A stretch of 64,000 nt of DNA, from assembly GCA_902729315.2 (NCBI GenBank), contig LR746274.1, forward strand, positions 248,001 through 312,000, read 5' to 3'. Below, in pieces: positions 24,096 through 38,000 of the stretch. This DNA is from Spirodela intermedia (Eukaryota; Streptophyta; Magnoliopsida; Alismatales; Araceae). The notes under the pieces are model-generated. The model did no database searches. It saw nothing but the letters and a program-made list of their open reading frames with translations, and was not told the DNA's origin. The translations under genes and the position numbers were made by a program. Position 1 is the stretch's first letter. Every line of letters begins with the position of its first letter.

Positions 24096-27000
24096 TCAGC
24101 CCTTTGGCCTGTGGGGGTTACCTCCCTCGAACAAGCCGCCGATCAGCCGCTCGACGTCCTCCGGCGTGAATTTCCAGAACTTCTCCTGGTTCTTCGTGCC
24201 GTCCACCAGGGGCCTGCGAAGAAAGAAAGAAGGCATCTGAGAGAGATGGAGAAGATAAGGAGATGCGGAAGACGAGAGTCTGGTTCTTCCTTCGCACGGA
24301 TAGGTTCCCGTGAGTACTGTATCAAGTTTCTGCAGGAAGGAGCATACCCGAACCGTTTGGTGAAGTTTCTGTAGGCAGGCAAGAACAGTTCGACGATCCA
24401 GAGCCTGAGAGATTCACGCAACTCAGCCCCTTCTACTGTCCACTGGGATTGGCGCTGAAGGAGTTCTTCAAACTGCGCGTTGAATGCCTTGAACCTGGCA
24501 ACAGAAGAAGGCCACAGGTACTTCAGGGATTTTTCTGATACAGCGTAAGCAGGTAGGAGACTCCCAGGGATTTTTCACATCAAGAGTTGCAGACCTCTCC
24601 TTGACCAGCGATCTGGACACCCCGCTGCTGCCCCCTGTCCCTCCAACGCCGCTGCCTCCGGTGTTACTTCCCTGAATCGTGAGGATCTGCAGAATCTGTA
24701 GGGGGAAACAGAGCAAAAGAATATGCATTCAGCACAACCTGGGTCTCACCAGCGCATCAATTTTCACAGTGGAAAGGGTTATCATCAGCAACATTGGATT
24801 CATGTCGTCACTGGCTAGACCCAGTTATCAGACTCACACCTACAGAAAGCTATGATCAAGAGCGATATGGTTGACCTGAAAATGAGACAGCTAGTGAGGG
24901 TATGACAGCTAGTGAGACAGCTACCTAGAACGCTTTGAAGGAGCCCAGCACGAGTTATTAGGAGAGGAAATAGCCACTGATGGCCTGAGAGCATGACCCA
25001 TTGCTTGCATTTCTCTCAAACTAAGTGGGTGAGTAGATGCTGATTCTTCTTTATGTTCATTCGAGAGTTCTGTCCTCTTGATTTCCTTTTGAATTAGTAA
25101 CATTATTAAAGAGAAAGATTATGGAAGGGGGCTCACTGCTCCCAAAGGTGGTAGTTTTTAGAACTTTACAGATTAGACCAGGGCTACATTGAAGAATGGC
25201 AATTATGAAAAAAGCCATAATTAATAGCAGAGCCCAGCGTGAGCATTTCTATGAGGTTATCATTGCTCATGCCGCCAGGGATTTTTTATGTTCATTGAAG
25301 TAGTAACAAATCATAATCTGATGGTATGAGAATTAGTTCGCCATGATAGCTAGAGAAAATAAACCACCGGTGCACAGGCGTTATAAAAAAAGGATTTTTA
25401 GAGAGGAAAAGTTCCGAATCAGGTTTGGACGCCACAAAATGAAGCATAATGCACTTCCGAATAATCATGCAAAGGAAAAATGAACAAGGAAATTAAAGAA
25501 GTTGGTGGGGGAAGAACAAGTGGTTTACCGGCATCCAGGCAGCTCTTATATACTTATTCGCATTCTGTTGAACAATCTTCCGATGCCTTGGTACCCAATC
25601 ATCACCGACTAGTTTTTCAGCTTTTAATCTGATAACAGCAAGGGAGAAATGGTCCTTATCTGAAATGTCTGATGTATTTCAATTACTAAAGAATGCGTCA
25701 TCACTTACTCGCGCACATATCTCACCATATAACTAACGTTGTTCATGAGAAAAAAGTGACGCAGAGCAGTTTCATTGTATTTCTGGGATTTTCCTTCCAG
25801 ATTTGACAACAGAGCAGTTATTATCTTGCCTATCACATTCGCTGTTCCATGATTCGCTTCATTTCCAGCATCGGGTTCTTCGTGACAGATCTCTAGGATT
25901 GACCGGTGACTGAACAAGTTCCAACAATCACTTTCCCAGATACTTGGAAATATATGTATATACAGTTAAATTGAGAGATATTTTGAAACACAAAACAAGA
26001 TGATCAATAAAGGGCATTCAAGATGGTTTGGCAAGAATAAAAACAAAGTATAAGGACCTGTAACATGGTGCACAACAGAGCAAAAATCATACTAGAAACT
26101 ATACCTCAAGTTACTAACAGATGGTATAAACAGGGCTTGAGTGACCTACTTGGAAAGGATCTATGCTTTCTTTCAAGTTATCTACGGCACATATTACTAA
26201 ACACAGTAGAGAATGCAAATTTCTTGGGAATCTTTCAGTCCAGAATAAGATTTCAGGCATTATTTTCTGGCCGCATGAGTAAGTACCCAAATCCGGTATT
26301 TATGACTCCAAGGATCTCTTAAAAGCAGACAGGCCGGGCCCAGGTTTCCCGAAAGCCAAACCTGTTCAACCCAAGTATGGTGAAGAGAACTTACTGGAGG
26401 CCCTTTATCAGGCAGTAAACCCTAAATTGGGGGAGCATTGTCTCAGAATATATTATTTCTGTATATATAAAAGCTGCCACGATTCAGAAGATTTTACTCC
26501 GCCACCTAACAATTTTTGGCAACTTCACCATCAATCTTGATACCAAAGGTTTCTGTTTTTTCATGAGTCGAATGAAACCACCTTAAAATCTTGCTTAGCA
26601 GAAGAGAAAGAGAAGTTCTCCTATAAAAAGCAACCTGTGACTTTGAGATGTTCTCCCGTTTCAGAAGACATACTCCAATAATGTCACAAAGATGCCCCAG
26701 TACTGTGTTTCAATACCTGGCTATTTATCATCAAGGATTGGAAGAAATGAGAAAATTGTATGGCTCCATGACAGATATTAACATCAAATTGGATAATTTG
26801 TGATATCTTTTACTAGTCAGAGTCTTGCATTCAGAGAAATTGAAGGATAGAATGCAACAGAGAGAAACTGACATGTCATGGCAGAGGTAGACCGAGATAG
26901 AAAAAAAAAAATGTAGGCCACAACGGTAGCTTATCCTGCACGCCCACATTGGACAAAATGACCAGTAAATTCAGACCATAACGAAACTACACGATTACAT

Positions 27001-30000
27001 AGTTTTCTATCTTTTAAAATTTACTGAATAGCTGAGAATATCTGCTTCTCCTCAAGTATAAGGATACTAATAAGAGCCATCAACAAGGAATCAGAAGGGG
27101 AACTCAATTATATGACTAAGAAATCAAACATGCAAACTAACATTATGCTAATAAGGACAAGAACGTAAGGCATAAAAAGCATAAGCAACTTGCCGAATGA
27201 GCAGAAATCAGATACTTAACTGAAACTCTAATAATTTCTTCAAAAAATTCATTACATAACTCGTCAGAGAATGCCTGGGTCCATCCAAGTCATTTATTTT
27301 ACTATCCTCCTCGGTAACCCTTTTTTCAAAATCACCGAAAGCTATTCTGACAGTCTTAGCCAGCTGCCTGGTCAAGTTCAAAGCAGATTCCCTCATCTTG
27401 GAGCATGCATCACCTCCGAAAATAGTTTCAATCTGGCAGAGGAGAAATAAAGGCCGCATGTAAATTGAGGGAAGGTGGAAAAATATGAAATAGTAAATTA
27501 GGAAACAAAACAAGCCAGCATTTTCGGCTTCTAATAACGAACTTCAAGTTACATCGGTCAGACAGATCCATTCCAAATATTACACACAACCAGAGATCAA
27601 GCTGGATAACTTTGAAAAAATCTCATTAAAGCACGTCTATTTTGTAATTCCTCTTTATATTTGTAAAGAGAAAAGCCGCATAACGCTAAAGTCACGCGCC
27701 AGCTAAGAAACCAGAAGACCAGATCCACCAAATGGACTTCACCTGATCTGGTTCCTTATGTTACTTCTATGAACGTTCTACAAACATTTACTCCGATTAG
27801 TCCTTCCATCATCTTCCTATGTGCTGAGGTAATAATGCTCACACAGTTCCAGGAAACTTAGAAGAACCCATATCCTCTAAAATGCAACATTATGCGTCTT
27901 GAAATGAACATTAGATTCCAATCGGGATGAAAAAAAACTACAGACGAAACAGAATTTAGAGGGTTCTGAACCTGGAAACTAGGTCTTGAGCAAAGAAATG
28001 CAATAAAGAACTTGTCGTGGCCCCTTTGTCAAGAAAAGATCATTTAATCAAAGAATTGAATATGTTTGCCAAACGAAAGGATAGAAGGGAATGTCGGAAG
28101 AGCAGCTAGAAGAATAGAGTTTCTAATCGAAGAGCAACGAAAACATTGAAGCCTAAATCTTGAACATCCTTTATCACAAAATATAAAGATATAACAGGCA
28201 TAAATTGGTACGCATCAGAGATAACTAAACTATTTTATAAAATATTCATAACAGGCATAAATCCACTGCACCTCTGGCCGAAGTTCGCACATCACTGCAT
28301 ACATGTCAAGCAGAGGAATCAACTCCTCCAGTGGCCATCTATGTCTGACAACAGCATGCACAAAACTGAGGAGCATCTCCACACTATTTTCGATTGCAGC
28401 AGCAAAGCACAGATCCTTAAGAGAATCGATGTCATGGAATATTTGATGGCAAACCTGCTTCTCCCCTGCAAATACTGATTTCATCTGTTCCAAACATAGT
28501 TAGTTAAAAAGAAAGGGTGGATCATTCTGCACATAAACCACGAATCTGGTACCGCAATTCGCATGACGCCAATCCATTTATCAGTTTTAGCTTTCAATGC
28601 CTCTGGCAGTCTCTTCACGTCCTCTTTATCCACCACTCCAAGCTTTTTAAGGGTACGCTCCAAAACTGGAGCATGACTTTCTCTAAATAGAAGTGAAAAA
28701 TAAGAGGACCTTAGAAAATAAAGATAACTAGTGGGAAAAAATGTACTTTTATAGCATGATAGAAAAAAAATTAAGCGCATGCTTCAATGAATTCAAGGAA
28801 GAATATGAAATAGTCTCATGCAGACAAAGGTGAATTGCAATTATCCAGTAAAAGCTGCATGTTAATCTTGATGGCGTTCACCACTTGAAAATCCTAAAGA
28901 ATTTGATTCTTCTAAAATTAAATATCTAATGCAGCTTTTTTTTAAGCTCAGCATTTTCATTAGTCAAAAATAAACTCTCCTTCTATGCGCCCTAGAAGGT
29001 TAAAAATGACAAGAGTACTAATGAAATCATGCAATATAATCTCAATGGAGATATATCATCATCTATTATTTCTAGTGGGCCATTAATCTTTGGATGCCAT
29101 CACCATCTCTCCCCAAAAAGGGTTGGAACATTTTTGGGTCATAGGAATAGTGTAGGAGAGACCAGCTATCTGCACTTCTATTTTCATGTTGAAGCATCCG
29201 TTGACTCTTTCAGAGAAGTCGACTTACAGATCTCGTAGAGATTGTCAAAGAGATTCTGAAATGGATAAATTTGTTGACGTCGGTAACAACAAAGAAAAAT
29301 ATGTACAACATGTATTTCTAAAGAAAAAGAATCCACTTCCACATTCACAATCTTTTCCCCGATGATAGGAACAAAAGGAGAACCTCCAAGGAAAATAGAT
29401 CACCAAGCGTTGAGCAGGAAACACAGATACTCAGGCACATATTATCCTGGAAAAGTCAGTTCAATACCCAAGGGAAAGTACTTATGATTAACCAGATTCC
29501 TTTTTCGTAAGCAAAATAGAATGATCTCTCGTCTCAAGATAAGTGACAACAGAAAAGTTGAAATGAATAGAGACTTATTAATAGAATGGATGATGGGATA
29601 GTACAATGGAGCCAAAGACAACCAATAACATCACTCACTCGTAATTCAACGTCAATATTGATCATTTAAAAAAAAGTTAACGTTAGTTTCCAATTCAACT
29701 TCGTTTCAAACCGAGGATATGCACGAGGAATTATATATCTGAGAAAGGGACAGTTGTTCTTGCACATGCAATTGCCCCTGATTGAAACATACACAAAGGG
29801 AAGGAAAACGAGAGTGAAACAGAAGTTTCATTGAGCAGTTAGAAAATAAAATAAATAAAATTTCCTAGTTCTCCTAGTTTCCTGAAAAGCATCTACAAAG
29901 TTCTGACACAATAATACCTGCTTCACGTTAGACCGACAATGAATGGAAAACTCTATCCATTTCATTAGGATTCAACACTCCAAGTCCTAGAAGGACCACA

Positions 30001-33000
30001 GATTGATGGGATAATAATTTATCATGATGAGAATGATGAGAATAATTGCGAACAATGATGACGATGGAGGCAGAAATGATGATGACATAAATTTAATCTA
30101 CATCCAGCGCACCATGATATCATGTTGAAATGCCTTCATAGCATTACCCAAAGGTTAATCCCTTCTTTTTAGTAGAAGTGATGAACGAACATAGGTACAA
30201 AATATAGACCAACTGAGAAAACAAGCACATGTATACCTGTAAGCTTCTATGCACTCTTGACGGTTCCCAGTTCGAACGATTTCTAAAGCGAGATCATGTA
30301 ACAGGGGCAAAACCCTTGCTGGAATTAGAACTGGAATTTCGTATACTGTTTTGTCAACATTTTCCATTCTCTGCTCAGTAAGAGATCCAGCATCTGGATC
30401 ACCTAGATTTCCTGGTGATTCAGGGTGCGATGGGCTCGGTGAGATCACAACTAGGTTGTGACGCTCTAATGCCTGGCTGAAACAAAAGAAAAAAATCACA
30501 TTAAACTTATACCGCTCAATTCACTTGGGAATGTGTTACCATATGATACCATTTAAATAATTTTTTCAATTGTCTATTAAGTCAAAAGATACAATTGGTT
30601 GTGTACATAAAACAAAACATTTAAAACGATATTTATACAGCTATTCCATCTCTGAACTAAAGAGTCATAGAATAACTACGTCAAAAAGTACGTAAAGAGT
30701 CATACAATTTATCTATCCATTTGAACTCCATTATTTTTTATTTTCATGAGAAAAGGACAGGTTTGCCAACTTGATCCTTCAAAACTTTCATGTTGGCATG
30801 CCGGAATGTGCGGTAAAAAAAGTAGGAACAGAGTGCCATCCCAGAAAGCTAAGTTAAAAGGATTCAGCTGACAAAGACAAAGACGGTATACCTGACTGAG
30901 GAATGCAAGCATCATGCAAGTTAAGTATGACACTCAATAATAAATGTATCACCCTGTTAAGTATGACTGAGAAAGGCAAGCATCAAGGAAAACTATTCCA
31001 TCGGATGGCTACATAATACGATTGTGAATGAAAGCGAATCTCAAGCTGTTGCAAGGACAACTTGCTTCACACCTTTCATGTCTCCAATATGAGATTCCTT
31101 TCTTCAGAATTTTAATCAGAATCAATCCCTTGGATGTTACCGAGTAACATCAACCTGGCCCTAATACGATTTTGGTAATATTTGAGGGAAAGGCCTTATC
31201 AACTATTCTCGTCAACCTTGCCCAACATATTTCAAACAGAATTTTGGTAAACATCTCATCAAGTTCCCTTGTCATTTGTTGGATTTTGCACAATTCCAGA
31301 TATTGGGGATGAGGAAAATCATGTCATTATCTATTTTCTCATTTTTCTCATTTTTTAAACATTTAACCTTCAAAAAAACAAAACCATCCTGTTTCAGAGG
31401 CCCATTTTCAGCACCGGGCTATCCCAGACTGGAAGTCCTAGTGCAATCCGGTTTTCTTGTCTTCGGGCCAAACATAGGCCAAGAAATTGACCGGGAGTGA
31501 GACAAAGCTGTCTTAACAAGATTCTCATTGTTTCCCATCATTCTTCTTTACCTTCAGTAGGTAATTCCCCAGGTGAGAGTTCCAATGGTTGGCCTCGTGT
31601 GACCATGTAATGGATTGGGTTAGGGATGCCCCCCACTGCCAATCAATAGCTGAAGCAGCCCAATCCAGTGCTTATCGAACCAGATCTGCGATTAACCCCA
31701 GCAACACCTCAATCGGACCACTACCTGCCGAACACATTCCACCTTCCACCCTCACCTCTTCCTTTTTACCAGCCCAACACACACACTGAAGTCGTCCCTT
31801 CTCCCATGCAATAGCCCACCCACGCACTCCTAACCGCTATGAGACCAGGCAGCCCAAACCAGGAGCTTCAGAAAAGTCATCAGGCCCTGATATCTTTCAG
31901 CCCAGGTTAATGGCATCCTTACCCTACCCATATGAACTTCGTGATTAAGAAAAACCAAAATGCTTTAATCTCCAAAAAAAAATTAATCACTGAGATCACT
32001 GTACACCAGAGGCAAATATCTAGAGATAGGACCAAAACACTAGATTATCACTGTACTCTATAACAGACCACTCTATATATTGTGAAAGTGGCTAATTTCA
32101 TTCCACTATACACTGTCTTAGTGGCTAATCACTCTGTAATTCGCTACAACTAAATTTATGGTGCTTAACTTCACATCATTATTCATCCCCTCCATCAAAA
32201 TCTGTTTTTGGTTTCCTTTTTCCATAAGAACCGTGAAGAAGGAGGGCCATCTTAGACACCTTTCATGTTAGACTTATTGAACATTTCAGAGTCACCTTCA
32301 CCTGTCAAGCGAGTCTTTGATATAGTGCATTGTTAAAGTGCATAAAAGGTTTCTTACAAGCATGCTAGGTTTTGAACCAGCACAAAAAATAATGCGTAAA
32401 AAGTAAGCCAATTGGAGTATGTAGGAACTAACCTGTAGGCCGATAACAACCGTTTGAACTCCTCCTCTAGCTTTAGAATAGCTTCTACCAATATATTATT
32501 TATATGATTAACCACACGGTCCCTATTCCTGAAAGTTTTCATGGAACTAAAGAAATATAAATTGCTTCTCAGTTCGTCTATTGCCGTCATATAAGTTTTT
32601 AAGTCTTCATGTGGGCCTTTCCGAATATTAGCTTCTGCCTGCATGTTCATTGAAAGTTTGAAATTAACGCAAATTAAAAGCAGATGGTGTCTTGAAGCTG
32701 ATGTCATGAGAGAGATGATGATCATACTGAAAGAATAATGAACATTAACTAAGCGAAAAAGCAATATCAATCGGCAAAAATTAAGGCCAATGAACCCATA
32801 AAAGAAGAAAAAGTTGCACCAATTGCACGTAACCAGTATGGACATTATGAAGATAAAGCACAAACTCGACAAACTAGAATAAAAATATCACATAAGCGGA
32901 GACGAAATTTTATGCTTTTCGAGATCATAGTAAAAAGATCATAGATTGAATTTTCTTATTTATGTTATTCAACATTTTATCTAGTCATTGTTTGCGTATC

Positions 33001-33955
33001 TGCCTCGTTACTAGAGAAGCCATTCAATTCCGCGCTAGTTTTCTTTGCCCTTGCGCAAAATGTTTAGTGAGCACCACAGCCTTCGTTCCATAAATGGTTT
33101 GGAAATCCCTCTTCCTGCCATTTAACACTTGCGTATTCTCAATTTTTTTTGTCACATAAATTCCTTCTTGTTTGATACATTCTTTCCATTATACAGCGAG
33201 CAATAGAAAACACTCGATTTTACATGTTTTCGTCACGATTTCGCAAAGTCTTCCCCGACAGCCACACTATTCAATATGGCGCATCATTTTTTCATAAGGC
33301 TTTGGCATTGATTTTCTTTTCTCAAAACCTCCACAAGTCTGCCTTCGGTGTTAAAAAAAAAGATATATATTTTCTAAATCTTTCTTCCATTCTAGAGTTC
33401 TGTATACTTGAATGAGCTACTATCCATCAAATTAAATGATAAATCAAGCAAGCCAAGGCAAAGGCGTCACCTCACGGGAGGAAACAAATTTCCTCAGGAT
33501 TACGTCCGCAGACTTCAAGGTCTTGTCGATGTTTCCACACGCCATGCCGATGGTATGCGTTCTCACCTGCATGGACACCAAAGGGGGGAAACAAAGAGAG
33601 AGAAACAATTCCAATGAGGGATCTATCGAGGGAGCCAAGAAGGATGCTGGATGAGAGAATAGGATAGAAGCGAAGATTCCGAAATGCGAATGTAGGAAGA
33701 ATCTTTGCAGGAGGTACAAAGGAGGAATGTGCGAGATATGCTATCAGGAGGGATCGTAAAGCAAACAGATATGTGTCAAAGTTAAGAGTTGAATACATGA
33801 GTGGGGCGCATGGCGGAATCGAGAGCAGAGAGACGTCGGTCCAAGGAGCCGAGTATCTTCACCATTCCCTCGGTGGTGTCCTGGCTCTTCCGCAGCGACT
33901 CCCTCAGGAAGCTCGCCTTCGTTTCCAGCGTATCCATCACGGGCGGAATCACCAT
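24096..33955 (-). CDS. Diverged tandem paralog of EXO70A1, 12 exons, 638 aa
   Basis: This is a second EXO70A-type exocyst subunit gene on the same strand directly upstream of EXO70A1. Coding exons: 33797-33955, 33471-33566, 32433-32638, 30237-30476, 28553-28682, 28272-28484, 27227-27432, 25709-25909, 25529-25628, 24595-24695, 24348-24494, 24096-24213 (1917 nt, in frame, all GT-AG). Eight of 12 exons have exactly the length of their EXO70A1 counterparts, and every intron phase is shared. The start MVIPPVMDTL aligns with that of EXO70A1, with FLRESLRKSQ at 17-26. Kept motifs include [32 protein letters not shown] and LPAYRNFTKRFG. Several segments strongly conserved in EXO70A1 are altered: [12 protein letters not shown] becomes [20 protein letters not shown] becomes DGPRHSLTSY, and the [10 protein letters not shown] segment is lost. 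The C-terminus ends GGNPHRPKG. No stop or frameshift interrupts it, so it is a candidate functional but fast-evolving copy. Confidence 0.88.
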
Positions 33956-35095
33956 TCCCCCTCCCCTATCCATCCTACGCGCCCTTCTCTCCTCTTCCTC
34001 CCCCCCTCTCCGGTCGACCCGACGAGGAGGCAAGACAACAACAGGGAGGAGAGGACCGAGTCCTCCCGGCTTCCTTCCACGAGGTGTACCTGGTGGACCT
34101 GGTCGTCTGCGGACGAAGCAGACAGCGATACCTTCTCACCGCCGCGGGACGTTGCGACATCTCTACGCAACTGGGTCAAATACCTGCCTCGCCTCCCTCC
34201 TCCCTCCTCCCTCCCTCGGATGATTCCAGGAAGCCCCCCCGCTCCCGCGCCGCTGCCTACACCTTCCGACTCAGGAACAGCTGCCGTCTCCCTCTCCCCG
34301 CACGTCGGGAGAAAAACATAATTTATTACCGTAAATGACTTTTTATATTAATAAGGAAATAAATACCTCAATATCCCCCGTATTTTACCGAATATTTTTT
34401 TCGTTTTATTGTAAAACTATTATTTGGATACATTATCCTTCTTTTATTTTATTTATACGCCGCTTTCATAAGAGAATAATGCTTTAATTATCATGATTAA
34501 TGCTGCGTGTCCAGATAGATGTGAGCTGCTCAGTATTGGGCATATAAGCTTAGTCAGACCCCCACGACCAAGAGGGGGCTAGGGCTCGAGGTCAAAGCTG
34601 ATACCACCACCAGCCTGTCGCGGTGAAACCATCTGCCGTACCCAAATTATTGTAATTTTTAGAAACTCATAAAAAATAATTACCCTTTTATGAGCACCTG
34701 TGCTGCATTTACCCCAGGTACGGGTGTTTGACTTTGGGAATGCGTTGTGGTCAGCGGGTCAGCCGAGCAAGAGGAAGAACACCACATGGCAAGGTGATTC
34801 CTTCATTTATTTTACGAGCGAGCAAGCACGCCACGTTGTTGATGCCTCCATTGAATCATTTCCTTGGCGCGTTGACTCCGCACGTCAGAAGGGTTCCAGT
34901 CTCAGGATCTGGAGTTGACAAAGAGAGCCAGCAGTACAGCGACACAAGCCTCAATATTTACATTACACCACGGAGATCAGAAAAATGAGCGAAATAATCA
35001 GGCAAAAAGCAACGAATTTGAGAGGAAAAAGCTTGAATCGGCAGAAGGAGAGCCAGAAGAGCCCTGGTTTTTTTTTTTTCCGTTTTTTTTCTTCT
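33956..35095. promoter_or_regulatory. Promoter of the EXO70A paralog and 3' flank of the kinase gene
   Basis: The left part (to about 34320) is the GC-rich leader and promoter side of the EXO70A paralog; its open frames on both strands carry no domain. An AT-rich stretch follows. Around 34555-34630 the minus strand reads CTGGTGGTGGTATCAGCTTT, which resembles a primer-binding-site-like TGGTATCA and may be an LTR-element scrap. The right end should hold the kinase 3' UTR. Confidence 0.4.
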
Positions 35096-38000
35096 TCAGG
35101 CCGGCCTGTGGGGATCGTCGACCTTCATGCCCTTGAGGCTCTTCGCCAGCCAGATCGCCGTCTCCCTCGGAGAGACCTTGTCCTTGCCGAAGGGCTTCAG
35201 GACCACCGCGAGCTCTTCCAGCCTGCTCTCCTGCAGGAGCTCCGCCGAGAGCTCCAGCAGCCCTTCCAAGGCCTCAGCTCGCTGCCTGAAGGACTTCACG
35301 TCGAGGGTTTCCTTAGCGGTGGGAGCTACAGGGTTCTCCGGTTGCTGTATTACGGCGTCGGGGCCAGCGGAATTCTCCTTGTCGGAGGCCGGACACTTAC
35401 CGGCGGCGAGCTCCGGCGAGGCCGCCGGCGGGGGATTTTTTATCATCTCCGCGTTGAGCAGCTTCCCCACGCCGCCTTTCTGCGGCGGCTCGCTGCCGAC
35501 GCGGAAGCTGCTGTGGCGTATGACGTGGATGACGTCGTCGAATGCCGGCGGCAGGTGAGACGCCGGCGGCTTCTCTGGCAGCGATATCTTCGAGCCTAAC
35601 GGCGAGGAGGAGTCCGCCATCGATGAGAGCAGTTCTCGGACTGTGAACTTGTCTTCTCCCCGGTGGCCAGCCTCTGCTCCGTCCATGGAGACGTCGTCCT
35701 TGCAGATGAACTCCTGCTCGGAGCCCGGGAAGGAGAGCTCCATAGCCGAGGCCGAGCTCAATTCTTCGCCGCCGGCGAGGCTCTGCTTCGGATCCGCATA
35801 CACGGAGTGGTCCTCCTCCGCCGCAGAACTGCGGCACTGCCCCTCGAAAGCTTCTGTTCGCTGACGGGGAACAGACTCGATCTGTTCAAAGCTGCCAACA
35901 TGTTCCGTTGTGGAGCTCGAATCTGAGGAGCAACCCAGTTGAACAGCATGCCCTGAATCTTGAGGGTCCTCCTCCGGGACCTGGATGAGACCCGCTGCCT
36001 CCTGCCCATCTGCGGTGTCGATCTTCTTCGGCGGAGCCGGAGCCGGAGTCGGAGCCTTCTCCGGCAGATGGTTTATCTTATCAAAGGGAGACGGACTTTG
36101 ATGTTCCTCCGTCAGAGTGTTCTTGGGTGGAACCTTCTCGGGCTCCTCACTCTCAGGCTCATGGGATTTCTTCGTGTTGGGGGGGACTTTGAAGAGCTCT
36201 TGAGTCGCGCGGTTTTCAGAAGCCTTCCACCTGAGAGTGGAGCCTACGTTCGCCTGAAGAATCTTCTGGTTCATGGCGGGTTCTTCTGTTGCGTCTCCCT
36301 TTGGGATCTTCGCATGGTCTTCGCTTAGAGGCTTTCTAGGAGGTTTCTCATGCTCTCGAGCAAAAGGGTCATGGCTTATCCTTCTGTTGGGTGTCTTCTC
36401 GCGCTCTTGGCTCAGCTTTCTTTGTAGTATCTTGGTAACACTGCCTGAGGGCCTGGGGATGTCATGGGTGGCGGGTTTTGGGGAAGGAAATGGCGGCCGT
36501 TTCAGCAGACTGGCGTGCGGGGGCCTCTGACTGGTCCTGTCAGGCGTGGAGTCTTCCTGCGATGGCTTGGCAGTATCAGAGAGGGCGGTGGCCCCCTCGA
36601 GCCTAGCCTTGGTTTTCGGAAAGGACTCCACTGCCGGCAGCTGCAAGATAAGATTCAAGAAGATGAGCGCACCGTGTGTCGTGTGTGAGTGAGAGGAAGA
36701 GGAATCTCAAGGTGGGGTATGCTCCTCTCACCAGATGCTTCAATGGGTGTAGGGCCCCCTTGGGGGTGTTGGCTGGGGCAGAGGACGACGCGTCTGAGTT
36801 GGACTTTGAGCTCGAAGAGCCAGAACTTATGGTGGGCTCCGAGACCTTTGGTTGCAGTCTGGCATTGGTCTTGTGACCGTCGACTTCAGGCTTTGAGGGA
36901 TTGTTCCTCAGAGGCGAGCTATTTCCTCTGGCCTTACCCTCCTCTTTCATTGCCATTAATATATTCTTAATGGATCTCGGCTGCTTGATCTCGACTTCAT
37001 GAGCTTGGACTGGGCAAGATTTCTTCGACGGGTCCTGCTCAGCCACTTTGATATGTTTGCGTTCCCAGTTTGGGGTGTTCTGGCATGCTGACGGCGAAGA
37101 AACAGAGCTGGGATCGCAAGGAAGCCCATCGTCAGTTGAAGCGGTATCAGCAGCTGCGCCCGGGTGATCAGAGTTCGGTGGTGCTGGCGGCATGTTTCTC
37201 TCAGAAGATAACAAGCTGTCCCTGTCACCGCTGGAGACGCTACTGTTCTGGCTTTCTGACAACCTCTCTCGGCCATTGATTGGAGAGGAGATAGGCTTCT
37301 GTGGTGACCGCGCGCTAGTAGGTTCGGAGGAAGTGTACTGTCTGACATACGGTTGCAGATATGGATGCCTTAGAATTTCAGATGCCTAGTCAATATTGGA
37401 TACCCATATTGTCAGAGAATTCTAGATAATTGACTGGGAAACAGAGGCGGGCTGCAGTTTGAAAGAAAGCTTACACTTGGTCGATGCTCAGGGCTCTTTC
37501 TCAGCATGGTTTTGATTAGTGCTTTCCTGTATGGAATGGAATATTCATTAATAATAATAAAAATAAACAGAAAAGCTGATGGGCAACTCTTTTAAGGATG
37601 ATAGATATGTGTGCGGCAGCAGTTGTGAAGACTATTTATGCAATTATTTCAACGTCATCCTGCTCTGACAGAAAAGTCGAGCAAATTACATATTTAGAAA
37701 GTTGATAATAACATGGTATGGTAGAAGCGCCAGGTGCACATTAATCAAGAATCGGTATACCTTAAACATGAAAAAAAAAGAGGGTAATTATAGTGTTCTT
37801 TGACGATCTTAAATCTGCGTCTGGAAGCTGCATTCGACCTCATGGAAGGAAGCTTGGGGAATCAAGCATACTCACAAGGAGGAAGAATAGCATGCAGGCA
37901 GAGGACCAATAGCAGAGCGGTTTATCTTACTTATGAGTCCAGCCATATCCTGAAATTCCATAAAGCCACAGTTATAATAGATTTGAAATCTGCACTAGAA

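Noticed and set aside
32354-32872. 172-codon minus-strand frame as a separate membrane protein gene
   Set aside because: Its conserved part is exon 3 of the EXO70A paralog; the hydrophobic N-terminal half is intron read-through.
35397-35837. Additional frames overlapping the kinase's last exon
   Set aside because: They are shadows of the GC-rich coding exon; the kinase frame carries the conserved C-terminal segment.
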